Shown here piece after piece: positions 25,003 to 40,727 of a stretch of 64,000 nt of DNA. The position numbers and the translations under genes are program-made. The notes under the pieces are model-generated. The model saw only the letters and a program-made list of their open reading frames with translations. It did no database searches and had not been told where the DNA came from. The stretch's first letter is position 1, and each line of letters opens with the position of its first letter. Source of the DNA: Lamprobacter modestohalophilus (GTDB lineage: Bacteria > Pseudomonadota > Gammaproteobacteria > Chromatiales > Chromatiaceae); the NCBI RefSeq assembly GCF_016583905.1, contig NZ_NRRY01000024.1, forward strand, positions 1 to 64,000. Direction: 5' to 3'.

Positions 25003-26478
25003 TTAAGGAAGCTCGGTCAATCCGAACTTCGAGGAAGACCGCGCAGCGTGACCGCCCTTCAGGGCAAGCGGTCCGATTGCGATCAGGGTTGCGAAGAGCA
25101 GCAAGATCTCCAGGTTATAAACAAAGGCATAGCCGACGGCTTGATTTTGAATCAAACCTTCGCCGAAGGCTCCCGAAGAGGTGATCGTTGTCACGAGATC
25201 GCGGAGCGTACCGCCGAGGAACATCGCGAGACCATAAGCGGTGGCTTGGACCGCGCCCCAAGCCCCTAGTGCTAGGCCGCTTCCTTCGACATCAGCCAGG
25301 TTCATTGCAGCACTCAGGGTGCCGACCGCGAACAGCCCGCCGCCAAATCCGATCAGCAGCGCCCCAAAGCGAAACAGCAACGGCGAGCCGAGCGGATCAG
25401 CGGCAATCACAGCGATAAAGGCAAGGATGCCGATCAGCGCTCCGGCCACTGAGATGCGGTAATAGTCTACGCGGCGTCCGAGCAGGTAAGCCGCTAGCCC
25501 AAACGCCGCCAGCGTACCTAAGGCCCAGACTGCGGTCAGACGCGTGGTCTGCGAAACGGTCAGGCCAAGCACCTGCCCACCGTAGGGCTCGAGCAGGATA
25601 TCCTGCATCTGAAAGCCCGCGGTGCCGAGGCCAAGTGCAACCAGCAAGCGGGTTGCGCTGCCAGCCTGAATGAAGTGGGCCCAGGTCTCAGCGAAGCGCG
25701 GCGGCTCCTTATGCGCTTGACGGTCGGCCTTGATCTGCTCGACGCGGTCGCGATTGATCGATTCCTGTTTCCACAGCGCGACCATGTTAAAGACCACGGC
25801 CACCAGCGCCGCACCCTGCAGCACACCGATCAAGCGCTGGTTCGACTGGCTGACGCTCATCTCGTCAAAACCACTCAGCAAGGCGCCAAAGACCAACGAA
25901 GCGACCAGCATGCTCAGATTGAGCACGACGAACAGCAAGGCGATCACGCGCGGACGCGTCTCCTCGTTGGCTAGGTCAGTGGCCAGTGCCAGACCCGCGG
26001 TCTGTGTCGTGTGCAGCCCGGCACCGGCAACCAGGAATGCAAACCCGGCCGCCAGCCAGGTGACAAAGGTCGGCACACTGCCGCCTTCGGCCATGAGCAA
26101 CAACGCAAAGGGCATGATCGCCAGTCCACCGAATTGCATCAGGGTGCCGAACCAGATGTAAGGCACCCGGCGCCAGCCAAAGGCGGACTTGTGATGATCG
26201 GATTTAAAGCCAATCAGGGCACGGAATGGGGCTACTAGCACCGGCAATGCGACCATCAGCCCGATCAACCAAGGCGGAACGCCCTTCTCAACCACCATGA
26301 CACGATTCAAGGTGCCATAGAGCAACACCATCATCATGCCGACCGAAGCCTGAAACAGCGCCAGCCGGAGCAATCGTGCGAGCGGCAACTCCCTCGTCGC
26401 CACATCCGAAAACGGCAGAAGCTTCGGCAGAACCTCTTGGTAAAAGAGGCGCTTGAGCTCTTCCGTCGAAGACGACAT
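25003..26478 (-). CDS. lhaA: LH1 assembly protein LhaA, PucC-type transporter fold
   Basis: A 491-residue membrane protein of the BCD family within the major facilitator superfamily, with about twelve helices. It carries the family signature FGWRRVPYIWFGTLMQFGG after helix 2. LhaA, PucC and Bch2 relatives deliver bacteriochlorophyll or guide light-harvesting complex assembly. The position between bchM and puhA is the conserved place of lhaA (orf477) in Rhodobacter. The start at 26478 leaves two bases to the bchM stop; the frame extends 30 residues further upstream into bchM without homology. Confidence 0.92.
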   Translation of the reverse strand: MSSSTEELKRLFYQEVLPKLLPFSDVATRELPLARLLRLALFQASVGMMMVLLYGTLNRVMVVEKGVPPWLIGLMVALPVLVAPFRALIGFKSDHHKSAFGWRRVPYIWFGTLMQFGGLAIMPFALLLMAEGGSVPTFVTWLAAGFAFLVAGAGLHTTQTAGLALATDLANEETRPRVIALLFVVLNLSMLVASLVFGALLSGFDEMSVSQSNQRLIGVLQGAALVAVVFNMVALWKQESINRDRVEQIKADRQAHKEPPRFAETWAHFIQAGSATRLLVALGLGTAGFQMQDILLEPYGGQVLGLTVSQTTRLTAVWALGTLAAFGLAAYLLGRRVDYYRISVAGALIGILAFIAVIAADPLGSPLLFRFGALLIGFGGGLFAVGTLSAAMNLADVEGSGLALGAWGAVQATAYGLAMFLGGTLRDLVTTITSSGAFGEGLIQNQAVGYAFVYNLEILLLFATLIAIGPLALKGGHAARSSSKFGLTELP

Positions 26479-26480
26479 CG

Positions 26481-27191
26481 CTAATTGGTCTCCGTGCAGC
26501 GGCGCAGCTCGAGCGCCTGCGAGGTGTAGAAACCTTTCGCGACCCGCTGGCTGCGACCAATCTCCCAACCATCAAACCAAGCCGACGCTCGGATACGAGC
26601 TTGCATCATCGACTCAGGGATCGGAATGATCGCCGGCGAGCGGTCGCTACGGGGAAAGAACTGACCGACGGCGTGCATCAAGGCGAGTGCTGGCGTGCGC
26701 GGCGCATAGGTGAATAGCACCGAGGTACGCGCGCGCTCGACGAAGCCAGCGATCACGTCGAGGGCGTCTTCAAGCTCGTAGTGGATAATGCTATCCATCG
26801 CCACGATGTGATCGAAATCACCCTGTTCCGGCGCCAGCATGTCGCCGACCGCGAAGTCGATCTGCCCCGGCAGATCGCTCGGCAGGCGTTCACGCGCATG
26901 CTCGATCAGCGTCGGCGACAGATCCACCGCGTAGACCTCCGCACCGCGCCGTGCCGCCTCAACCGACAACAGCCCAGTGCCACAGCCGGCATCGAGCAGG
27001 CGCTTGCCACTGAGATCCGTCGGCAGCCAGCTGAGCAGGGTCGCGCGCATCCGATCGCGACCGGCACGCACGGTGGCTCGGATGCCGCTCACCGGGGCAT
27101 CCGAGGTCAGTCGCTTCCAGGCGTCAACCGCGGTGCGGTCGAAATAGGACTCGACCTGGTTACGGCGTTCTTGATACGAAGGGTTGGGCAT
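26481..27191 (-). CDS. bchM: Mg-protoporphyrin IX O-methyltransferase
   Basis: A 236-residue SAM-dependent methyltransferase that esterifies the C13 propionate of Mg-protoporphyrin IX. The N-terminal family phrase VESYFDRTAVDAWKRLTSD and the SAM motif LLDAGCGTGLLS (about residues 66-77) are clear. The start at 27191 (MPNPSY) is chosen because 20 residues further upstream lie inside bchL. It stands 22 bases after bchL and two before lhaA. Confidence 0.93.
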   Translation of the reverse strand: MPNPSYQERRNQVESYFDRTAVDAWKRLTSDAPVSGIRATVRAGRDRMRATLLSWLPTDLSGKRLLDAGCGTGLLSVEAARRGAEVYAVDLSPTLIEHARERLPSDLPGQIDFAVGDMLAPEQGDFDHIVAMDSIIHYELEDALDVIAGFVERARTSVLFTYAPRTPALALMHAVGQFFPRSDRSPAIIPIPESMMQARIRASAWFDGWEIGRSQRVAKGFYTSQALELRRCTETN

Positions 27192-27213
27192 CGTGGTTAC
27201 TCGGTCGCGGCGC

Positions 27214-32007
<4,794 letters not shown>

Positions 32008-32033
<26 letters not shown>

Positions 32034-33594
32034 CGTAAAGTGTCTCAACCGTTATTCTGGCGACACCGCGCTCGGCGGCGAAGCGTTCTGTGTTTCGGCG
32101 GGCCTTCCCACGCACGAAGAAGGGGATCTTCTTCAGCTCCAGCTCAGCCTCGGGCTCCCAGACGGGCGCGACATCAGCCCCAATGCTGTCCGCGCTCGCG
32201 GTTGGCTCAGCCGCCGCAGGCTTAGGTGAGGGTTCCGCGCTCGCCGCGGACAGCTTGCCAGACCCGAGGTGGGAGGCAACCGCCTCGTCATGAAACTCCT
32301 CGTCTTCACGGAACATCGTGATTAGATGCTCTTCCAGGCCCATCATCAATGGATGGACCCAGGTATCGAAGATGACATTGGCGCCCTCGAAGCCCATCTG
32401 CGGGGCATAGCGCGCCGGAAAATCTTGTACATGCACCGGTGACGAGATCACCGCGCAGGGGATGCCGGCGCGCTTGGCGATGTGGCGCTCCATCTGTGTG
32501 CCTAGCACCAGCTCGGGGGCCAGATCCAGCACCGCCGACTCGACCTCGAGATAATCATCGCTGATCAGCGCCTCGACGCCGTAGCGCTCAGCGGCTGCCC
32601 GCAGCTCACGCCCGAATTCGCGACTGTAGCTGCCAAGGCCAACGACCTCAAAACCCAGCTCTTCGGTCGCGATGCGCGCGGCGGCGATCACATGGCTGGC
32701 ATCACCGAAGATGAACACGCGCTTGCCGGTTAGATAGGTCGAATCGACCGAGCGCGAGAACCAGGGCAGACGGGTGCGGCCCGCCGCAATCGCGGCGCTG
32801 GTATCGATCCCGGCGACCTCGCCGACCTCGATCAGGAAGTCGCGGGTCGCGCCAACACCGATCGGCACCGTCTTCACCCAGGGTTGCTTGAACATCCGCT
32901 CGAGCCAGACACAGGTGCTTTGCGCGATCTCGGGATAGAGGCAGACATTGAAGTCGGCCTCCGGGATGCGCAGCAAGTCCTCCGGCGAGGCACCGGCCGG
33001 AGCGCTTAAATTGACGTCCACACCAGCACTGTCGAGCAGTTTCGTCACCTCAGCAATGTCATCGCGGCAGCGGAAGCCAAGTGCCGTGGCGCCCAGCAGG
33101 TTGGCTCTTGGGCGGCGACCTTCAGCGACCGGGTCCAGCCTGCGCGGCTGCTGGCCGCGCAGCAGCGTTCGAACCAGCTGATGGAAGGTCTCGCTCGCGC
33201 CCCAATGTTCCTTGCGGGTAAACGCGGGCAGCTCCAGCGGCACCACGGGACAGTCGAAACCCATCCCCTGCGCCAACGCGGCCGGCTGATCCTGCAACAG
33301 CTCGCCGGTACAGGCCTCGCCGACCAACAGCGCGCGCGGCTGAAACCGCTCGACCGTCTCGCGCAGCGTCTTGCGCACCAGCTCGGCCGTATCCGCACCC
33401 ATATCGCGCGCTTGGAAGCTAGTGTAGGTGACCGGCGGGCGCTTGGCGCTGCGCGCGATCATGGTAAACAGCAGGTCGGCGTAGCTATCGCCCTGGGGCG
33501 CATGCAGCACGCAGTGCACGCCCTGCATCGAGGCGGCGATGCGGATAGCGCCCATGTGCGGCGGGCCTTCGTATGTCCAAACAGTCAGTTGCAT
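32008..33594 (-). CDS. bchB: Dark-operative protochlorophyllide reductase, subunit B
   Basis: A 528-residue NifK-like subunit of the light-independent protochlorophyllide reductase. The N-terminal [20 protein letters not shown], the [13 protein letters not shown] loop with its cluster cysteine, and the C-terminal [14 protein letters not shown] domain are characteristic. The linker before the C-terminal domain is extended by about 30 residues of Ala, Ser, Pro and Glu ([18 protein letters not shown] region). It follows bchN by 22 bases and its 3' end overlaps bchH. Confidence 0.95.
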
Positions 33595-33616
33595 GCTAGT
33601 GAGTGGACCCGGCGGA

Positions 33617-35481
<1,865 letters not shown>

Positions 35482-35523
35482 TAGCCTCCTCGAACAGTGT
35501 TTGGGAATTGCCGCCGTATAAGG

Positions 35524-35552
35524 AATCTAGTCTGCATCCCCAAACATGTCAA
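35524..35552 (-). promoter_or_regulatory. Predicted sigma70 promoter of bchF
   Basis: Read on the minus strand: TTGACA, a 17-base spacer, then TAGATT. The -35 is perfect, the spacing ideal and the -10 matches four of six. It is about 45 bases upstream of the GAGGAGG of bchF. Confidence 0.6.
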
Positions 35553-35580
35553 CTCAGCTTAACGTAAAGAATACTTGACA
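35547..35580. promoter_or_regulatory. Paired imperfect PpsR/CrtJ-like sites
   Basis: Minus strand reading gives TGT-N12-ACG followed by CGT-N12-ACA, the two sharing the central ACGT, so each is one base away from TGT-N12-ACA. The outer ends form TGTCAA...TTGACA, and the proximal end is the bchF -35 box. Binding by the adjacent PpsR would block that promoter. Confidence 0.4.
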
Positions 35581-35951
35581 GATCGACGCCTCACGACTAC
35601 CTAATAAGGGGTCAACGGCGTGCGCGCTGTGCTGCATGAGTGTTCGATCAATCCTGCCCTAGTCAAACACGAGGTAGGCGACACACCGCAAGGCACGCCA
35701 CGTCGAACGTTGCCCGCAGTGCCGCGCAAGTCGCGGATCATTTCCCACAAAAAACAATGGGTTTTGATCATCGCCCTTCGGGCTCGGCGGGTGCAAACCG
35801 CCCCGCTGCGGTATTGGGGGAGCCGAGGTGATGACGTGAAGCGAGTTGGCGCAGGCGCTATCGCTAGAGTTCGTTGCGAAAAGAACACTGAACAGGCTCT
35901 GGACTGGTCGAAGCCCGGGGGGCTGCAGGTGGCGGCTTGGAGCGGGCTATT

Positions 35952-37397
35952 GTGAAGCCTTTTGACGCACCGCAAGCCGCGCTCGGAAAAGTCGACACCG
36001 ACCGTGTCGCAAACCTCATCGCCGCGGTCTCAGATATCGCCCTGATCCTCGACCAACAAGGGATGATCCGCGACGTCGCCCTCGGCAACGACGAGCTCAG
36101 CGCACAGGTCTCCGACGACTGGGTCGGCCGCTCTTGGAGCGACACGGTCACTGCGGAAAGCCGCGGTCGGGTCGAGAACTTGATCACCGATGCCTTAAAG
36201 GACACTGGCGCACCGATCTGGCAGCAGATCGCCCATATCTCGCGCAGCGGCGGCGAGGTTCCCGTGCGCTATTGTGCGACCCGCCTCGGCAGTCACAATC
36301 ACCTGATTGCGGTCGGTCGCGACCTCCAGGGCTTTGCCGCGCTGCAACAGCGCCTTGTCGATGCTCAACAATCGCTGGAGCGCGACTATTGGCGGCTGCG
36401 CCAGCTGGAGACCCGCTATCGGCTCCTGTTCCGGTCGTCATCGGACGCGATTCTCGTGATGGACCCAACCACCGGCAAGGTGGTGGAGGCCAACCCGGCC
36501 GCGAGCCAGTTGCTTGCGGCCGAGCCGAAGCGCCTGGTTGGGCGCCATTTTCCGGAGGGCTTCGACGAGGCCGGCACGCGCGCAGTCGAGTCGTTGATTG
36601 CGGGCGTGCGCGCCGCCGGCCGCGCCAGCGATATCAGCGCGCGTCTGCGCAATGGTATCGAGGTCAGCGTCTCCGCCGCGCTGATTCGCCAGGAGAACAC
36701 CGCGTTAGTGCTGCTGCGGCTCGCGCAGACCGCAGGCGGCTCCTCGGAAGACACAATTGAGGCATCCGAGCCTCGATCGCGGCTTGCCAAGATCATGGAA
36801 CGGGCACCCGATGGCATCGTGGTGACCGCACAGGACGGCCGCATCCTGAACGCGAATACGGCCTTTCTCGATCTCACTCAGGTCAACAGCGAAGATCAGG
36901 TTCGGGGCGAATCGCTCGACCGCTGGCTCGGTCGCCCTGGCGTCGACCTCAATGTATTGCTCGCCAACCTGCGCCAGCATGGCGCGGTTCGGCTGTTTGC
37001 AACCACGATCCGCAGCGACTTCGGCGCCAGTAGCGAGGTTGAGATATCAGCGGTCGCCATCCAGAACGGCGATCAACCGAGCTTCGGTTTCATCATCCGT
37101 AACGTCGACCGCCGCGTCTCGGCAGCGACCGGTAACGAACAAGCCCTACCGCGCTCAGTCGAGCATCTGACGGAGCTAGTTGGACGGGTCCCTTTAAAAG
37201 AGGTCGTGCGCGAATCCTCCGATATGATCGAGCGCCTCTGCATCGAAGCCGCGCTTGAGCTCACCGGTGACAACCGTGCCTCCGCAGCCGAGCTGCTCGG
37301 CCTGAGCCGTCAGAGTCTCTATGTCAAGTTGAGGCGCTTTGGCCTGAGCGACGCGGTCGGCGATAGCAGCGGCGATCAACCACCTCGAGACCCTTAA
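35952..37397 (+). CDS. ppsR: PpsR/CrtJ photosynthesis repressor
   Basis: A 481-residue regulator that represses photosynthesis genes in air. Three PAS-type modules (about 20-125, 155-260, 280-385) and a glutamine-rich linker helix (FAALQQRLVDAQQSLERDYW) precede a Fis-type helix-turn-helix at the C-terminus (CIEAALELTGDNRASAAELL...SRQSLYVKLRR). GTG at 35952 has GGAG nine bases upstream; a TTG at 35937 is also in frame but poorer. Cysteine 430 in the HTH matches the conserved redox cysteine of CrtJ, while the second one in the linker/PAS region (C249-type) is absent and the only other cysteine is C108. It is followed by bchG and bchP. Confidence 0.92.
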   Translation: MKPFDAPQAALGKVDTDRVANLIAAVSDIALILDQQGMIRDVALGNDELSAQVSDDWVGRSWSDTVTAESRGRVENLITDALKDTGAPIWQQIAHISRSGGEVPVRYCATRLGSHNHLIAVGRDLQGFAALQQRLVDAQQSLERDYWRLRQLETRYRLLFRSSSDAILVMDPTTGKVVEANPAASQLLAAEPKRLVGRHFPEGFDEAGTRAVESLIAGVRAAGRASDISARLRNGIEVSVSAALIRQENTALVLLRLAQTAGGSSEDTIEASEPRSRLAKIMERAPDGIVVTAQDGRILNANTAFLDLTQVNSEDQVRGESLDRWLGRPGVDLNVLLANLRQHGAVRLFATTIRSDFGASSEVEISAVAIQNGDQPSFGFIIRNVDRRVSAATGNEQALPRSVEHLTELVGRVPLKEVVRESSDMIERLCIEAALELTGDNRASAAELLGLSRQSLYVKLRRFGLSDAVGDSSGDQPPRDP

Positions 37398-37569
37398 GGC
37401 GTCACGCCCCGGTGCCTTCCCGCTCGCGTCGACACAAGCGCGGACGCAAGACGCGGCTTGACCCTGATCAGCGTTCCTGTGCAGCACAGCGCCCGCGCCC
37501 TGGGCTTCGGGCTAAACTTGCGCGATTTCCGTCCAAACCCAACCGACCCAGACACGACCCTCTGAACCT

Positions 37570-38487
37570 ATGATAGAGCCGGCTACCCCCGCTGCCACGG
37601 CGAACCGCCCCGAGCCCTCGGCCATCCTCGAGGTCCTACATCCCATTACCTGGTTCCCGCCGATGTGGGCCTTCGCCTGCGGCGTGGTGTCTTCCGGCAC
37701 CTCGATCGTCGAGAATTGGCTGCTGCTGCTCGCTGGCGTCATTCTGGCGGGTCCACTCCTGTGTGCAACCAGTCAGGTCGTCAACGATTGGTACGACCGC
37801 GATGTCGACGCCATCAACGAGCCGAACCGTCCGATCCCATCCGGCCGCATCCCCGGTAACTGGGGCTTCAAGCTGTCGATCATCTGGACCCTGATGTCGC
37901 TGTTGCTGGCACTCGTGCTCGGCCCCTGGGTATTCGGCGCCACGGTCGTCGGCTTAGCGCTGGCCTGGGCCTATAGCGCGCCACCGCTGCGACTGAAACA
38001 GAACGGCTGGTTCGGTAACGCCGCGGTCGGTTTCTCTTATGAAAGTCTGGCTTGGATTACCGGCGCCGCGGTGATGATTGGTGGCGCAATGCCGGATTGG
38101 CGCATCCTCGCGCTGGCGTTCCTTTATGGATTAGGCGCACACGGCATCATGACCCTGAACGACTTCAAGGCGATTGAAGGCGATCAGCAGATGGGCGTGC
38201 GCACACTCCCGGTGCAACTGGGCGTGCGCGGTGCAGCGTGGGCTGCCTGCATCGTCATGATCGTGCCGCAGTTGGTCGTCGTCGGTCTGCTCTTCTCTTG
38301 GATGCAGCCGGTGCACGCCGCCGCCGTGGCCGCCCTGGTGATGGTCCAGATCACGTTGATGTTTCGCTTCTTGGAAGACCCCATCGCTCGCGCGACCTGG
38401 CTCAGCGCGCTTGGCGTCACCGTCTATGTCAGCGGCATGATGGTGAGCGCATTTGCAGCGCGTGCCGTGATCGCTGCGGTCTCCTAG
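37570..38487 (+). CDS. bchG: Bacteriochlorophyll synthase
   Basis: A 305-residue UbiA-type prenyltransferase that attaches geranylgeranyl or phytyl diphosphate to bacteriochlorophyllide a. The Asp-rich substrate motif NDWYDRDVDAINEPNRPIPS (from residue 72) and the second motif LNDFKAIEGDQQMGVRTLP are both complete, with about eight or nine transmembrane helices. The ATG at 37570 has no strong Shine-Dalgarno sequence; the frame starts 172 bases after ppsR. The downstream partner bchP follows after a dispersed repeat; no bch2-type gene lies between them. Confidence 0.94.
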   Translation: MIEPATPAATANRPEPSAILEVLHPITWFPPMWAFACGVVSSGTSIVENWLLLLAGVILAGPLLCATSQVVNDWYDRDVDAINEPNRPIPSGRIPGNWGFKLSIIWTLMSLLLALVLGPWVFGATVVGLALAWAYSAPPLRLKQNGWFGNAAVGFSYESLAWITGAAVMIGGAMPDWRILALAFLYGLGAHGIMTLNDFKAIEGDQQMGVRTLPVQLGVRGAAWAACIVMIVPQLVVVGLLFSWMQPVHAAAVAALVMVQITLMFRFLEDPIARATWLSALGVTVYVSGMMVSAFAARAVIAAVS

Positions 38488-38536
38488 GCGAGAATACAGA
38501 CCTCGCGCACCCGCGGGCACGCTTGGCAATGCCACG

Positions 38537-38595
38537 GTTAACGTGAATCTCACGCGGTTCATTTTTCGGGGTGGCGCCGCGCCATGAGCGTTAGG
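38537..38595 (+). repeat. Dispersed intergenic repeat, copy 5
   Basis: A 59-base copy between bchG and bchP, matching the copy at 13694 at 51 of 59 positions. Confidence 0.75.
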
Positions 38596-38646
38596 CGGAT
38601 GGCGGCCATTGCCCTTAACAACAGATAACTCCCAAAGGTGAGACTG

Positions 38647-39885
38647 ATGGCAAATTCCGAGACCTATGACGTCGTCGTCGTCGGCGGTGGCCCAGCCGGG
38701 GCAACGGCCGCCACCGATCTGGCCAAACGCAACCGCAAGGTGCTGTTGCTCGATCGACCCGGTCGCATCAAGCCCTGCGGCGGGGCGATCCCGCCGAAGG
38801 CGATCGAAGAGTTCGAGATCCCGGACGAGCAACTGGTTGCCAAGATTGGCTCAGCCCGCATGGTGGCGCCGAGCGACCGCCATGTCGATATGCCGATCAA
38901 TGGCGGCTATGTCGGTATGGTCGATCGCGAGCCCTTCGATGAATGGCTGCGAGAGCGCGCTGCCAGCGCCGGCGCTGAGCGCCGCAACGGTACCTTCACC
39001 CGGGTACTGCGCGACACTGACGGCACTGCGCTGGTCGAATTCCGTCCGGCCGAGGCCGGCGATCGAAGTGTCACCGAGACGGTGCGCGCACGGGCAGTGA
39101 TCGGCGCCGACGGAGCCATGTCATCGGTCGCCAAGCAGTGCGTACCCGGCGCCAAAGAGCTTCCGCATGTGGCCGCCTACCATGAGATCGTCCGCTCGCC
39201 CGCGCCGACCTCGGGTAAAGGCCTTCACGACTTCGACCCCACCCGTTGCGACGTCTACTACCAGGGCAAGCTCTCACCCGACTTCTACGCCTGGATCTTT
39301 CCCCACGGCGACACCACCAGCATTGGTGTCGGCACCGAGCTGAAGGGCTTCTCGTTACACGACGCAGTCGACCAATTGCGCAAGGAGACCGGGCTCGACC
39401 AGTGCGAGACCCTGCGCCGCGAGGGCGCGCCGATCCCGCTGCACCCGCTGAAGAAATGGGACAACGACCGCGATCTGGTCTTGGCCGGCGATGCCGCTGG
39501 GGTTGTTGCCCCGGCCTCTGGCGAAGGCATCTACTACGCCTTGGTCGGTGGCCGCCTCGCCGGCGATGCGGTCGAGGAACTCCTGGCCACCGGCAATACC
39601 AAGGCGCTCGCGAACGCCCGCAAGCGATTCATGAAGGCCCATGGCCGCGTGTTCTGGATACTCGGGATCATGCAGCGCTTCTGGTACAAGAGCGACAAGC
39701 GCCGCGAGCGTTTCGTCAGCCTCTGTGATGACCCTGACATCCAGCATCTGACCTGGGAGGCTTACATGCACAAGCGCTTAGTGCGCGCAAAGCCAGCCGC
39801 CCATCTCAGAATCTTTCTGAAAGACATGGCTCATCTGCTAGGGATCGTCTCGCCTTGGCAGAAGGCCGAGCGCCGTGTCGACTGA
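38647..39885 (+). CDS. bchP: Geranylgeranyl (bacterio)chlorophyll reductase
   Basis: A 412-residue FAD-dependent reductase that saturates three double bonds of the geranylgeranyl tail to make phytol. The FAD motif VVVGGGPAGATAATDLA near residue 10, the KPCGGAIPPKAIEEF substrate loop and the late GDAAGVVAPASGEGIYYAL motif are diagnostic. The ATG at 38647 has AAAGGTGAG just upstream; a GTG nine bases earlier is less likely. It ends the plus-strand photosynthesis genes. Confidence 0.94.
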   Translation: MANSETYDVVVVGGGPAGATAATDLAKRNRKVLLLDRPGRIKPCGGAIPPKAIEEFEIPDEQLVAKIGSARMVAPSDRHVDMPINGGYVGMVDREPFDEWLRERAASAGAERRNGTFTRVLRDTDGTALVEFRPAEAGDRSVTETVRARAVIGADGAMSSVAKQCVPGAKELPHVAAYHEIVRSPAPTSGKGLHDFDPTRCDVYYQGKLSPDFYAWIFPHGDTTSIGVGTELKGFSLHDAVDQLRKETGLDQCETLRREGAPIPLHPLKKWDNDRDLVLAGDAAGVVAPASGEGIYYALVGGRLAGDAVEELLATGNTKALANARKRFMKAHGRVFWILGIMQRFWYKSDKRRERFVSLCDDPDIQHLTWEAYMHKRLVRAKPAAHLRIFLKDMAHLLGIVSPWQKAERRVD

Positions 39886-39921
39886 AACCCGAACGGCCCC
39901 GGCTCCGCGGCTCATTCCAGA

Positions 39922-39936
39922 TGCCTCACAGAGGCA
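39922..39936. other. Short perfect hairpin after bchP
   Basis: TGCCTC-ACA-GAGGCA forms a 6-bp stem with a 3-base loop 37 bases after the bchP stop. There is no T-run, so it is not an obvious intrinsic terminator; it could protect the 3' end of the transcript. Confidence 0.35.
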
Positions 39937-40020
39937 GAGGATAAGATTCGGGAGCCAGCGCCAGCCGTTTTGGGGGTGCAAAAAGGCGCCTGGCGGGTGC
40001 CAAGGCAGCGCAGACACTCG

Positions 40021-40533
40021 CTATTTAAGCGACTTGGGTCGAACAATCCTTGAAATCAGGGCCGATCCGGCTTCAAGCGAGGACCAGTCGTCAGGCATTT
40101 CTAATCGCGCCAAGGCAGCTGTCGGCAGCAGCTTCTCATCCTTGATCTCATCCAGATCATCGTCGGCCAGATACCGCAGCAAGTCCTCAAGCCCGGGGTT
40201 GTGACCAACCATGAGCAAGATGCTTGGGGCCTGACCATAATCTCCAAGAACGCGCAGCAGAGTTTCGAGATCAGCCTCATAGATGGCCGGCTCCCATTTG
40301 ATGTCGCGTTTCTTGTAGTCGAGCCCCTTGCAGACGCGCAATGTCGTCTCGCGAGCGCGCTCTGCTGGCGAGCTTAGGATCAGAGACGGCACTAAGCCTT
40401 CCCGGTAAAGCCATTCGCCAATTCGGGGCGCATCACGCTTGCCACGTTTCGCGAGCGGGCGCTCAATGTCAGACGCCGCATCGCTGTCCCAATCGGACTT
40501 GGCGTGTCGCAGCAATAGCAGCTCACGGGCCAT
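40021..40533 (-). CDS. SixA-like phosphohistidine phosphatase
   Basis: A 170-residue histidine phosphatase superfamily member. The catalytic RHA motif is in LLLRHAKSDW near the start and the second histidine in MVGHNPGLEDLL. SixA removes phosphate from histidine phosphotransfer proteins in Escherichia coli; the length and the SDWDSDAASDIERPLAKRGK stretch fit that subgroup. The natural partner is unknown here. It is convergent with bchP. Confidence 0.87.
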   Translation of the reverse strand: MARELLLLRHAKSDWDSDAASDIERPLAKRGKRDAPRIGEWLYREGLVPSLILSSPAERARETTLRVCKGLDYKKRDIKWEPAIYEADLETLLRVLGDYGQAPSILLMVGHNPGLEDLLRYLADDDLDEIKDEKLLPTAALARLEMPDDWSSLEAGSALISRIVRPKSLK

Positions 40534-40727
40534 TGAAGAAGATCGTTATCGGAGCGCGGGTTGGGCGAGACAGGGGGGATTCATCGGCAAGCCGAGAGCG
40601 CTCACCAAACCGTACTTTTAACATAACGGTAACGAAGACGAAACCCGCACCGCTAGGAAACGGCTCAGACGCCTTAGGCCTGGGCCGCAATCGCTCCTTC
40701 TTCCCGGCTGGCGGCGCGCGATGAACC

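Larger units (their letters stand above)
35482..35951. other. Divergent control region between bchF and ppsR
   Basis: About 470 bases. The bchF-proximal third is AT-richer and holds the bchF promoter and PpsR-like half sites. The ppsR-proximal part contains a hairpin GGCGG-GTGCAAA-CCGCC (35786-35802) in a GC-rich stretch, without a T-run, and no protein that I would call. No riboswitch class is recognisable. Confidence 0.5.

Noticed and set aside
25143-25157. FNR-like TTGAT...ATCAA inside lhaA
   Set aside because: The spacer is five bases in place of four and it lies in coding sequence far from any start.
35786-35802. Possible riboswitch in front of ppsR
   Set aside because: Only a single short stem is visible; none of the conserved elements of cobalamin, TPP or other known classes could be found.
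35601-35975. A 124-residue minus-strand frame in the bchF-ppsR gap
   Set aside because: Overlaps the ppsR start, rich in Arg, Cys and Thr, no family match and no start signal; probably chance.
39875-40204. Plus-strand frame beginning inside the end of bchP
   Set aside because: It starts with GTG within bchP, has no ribosome binding site, runs antisense through the sixA-like gene and has low-complexity composition.
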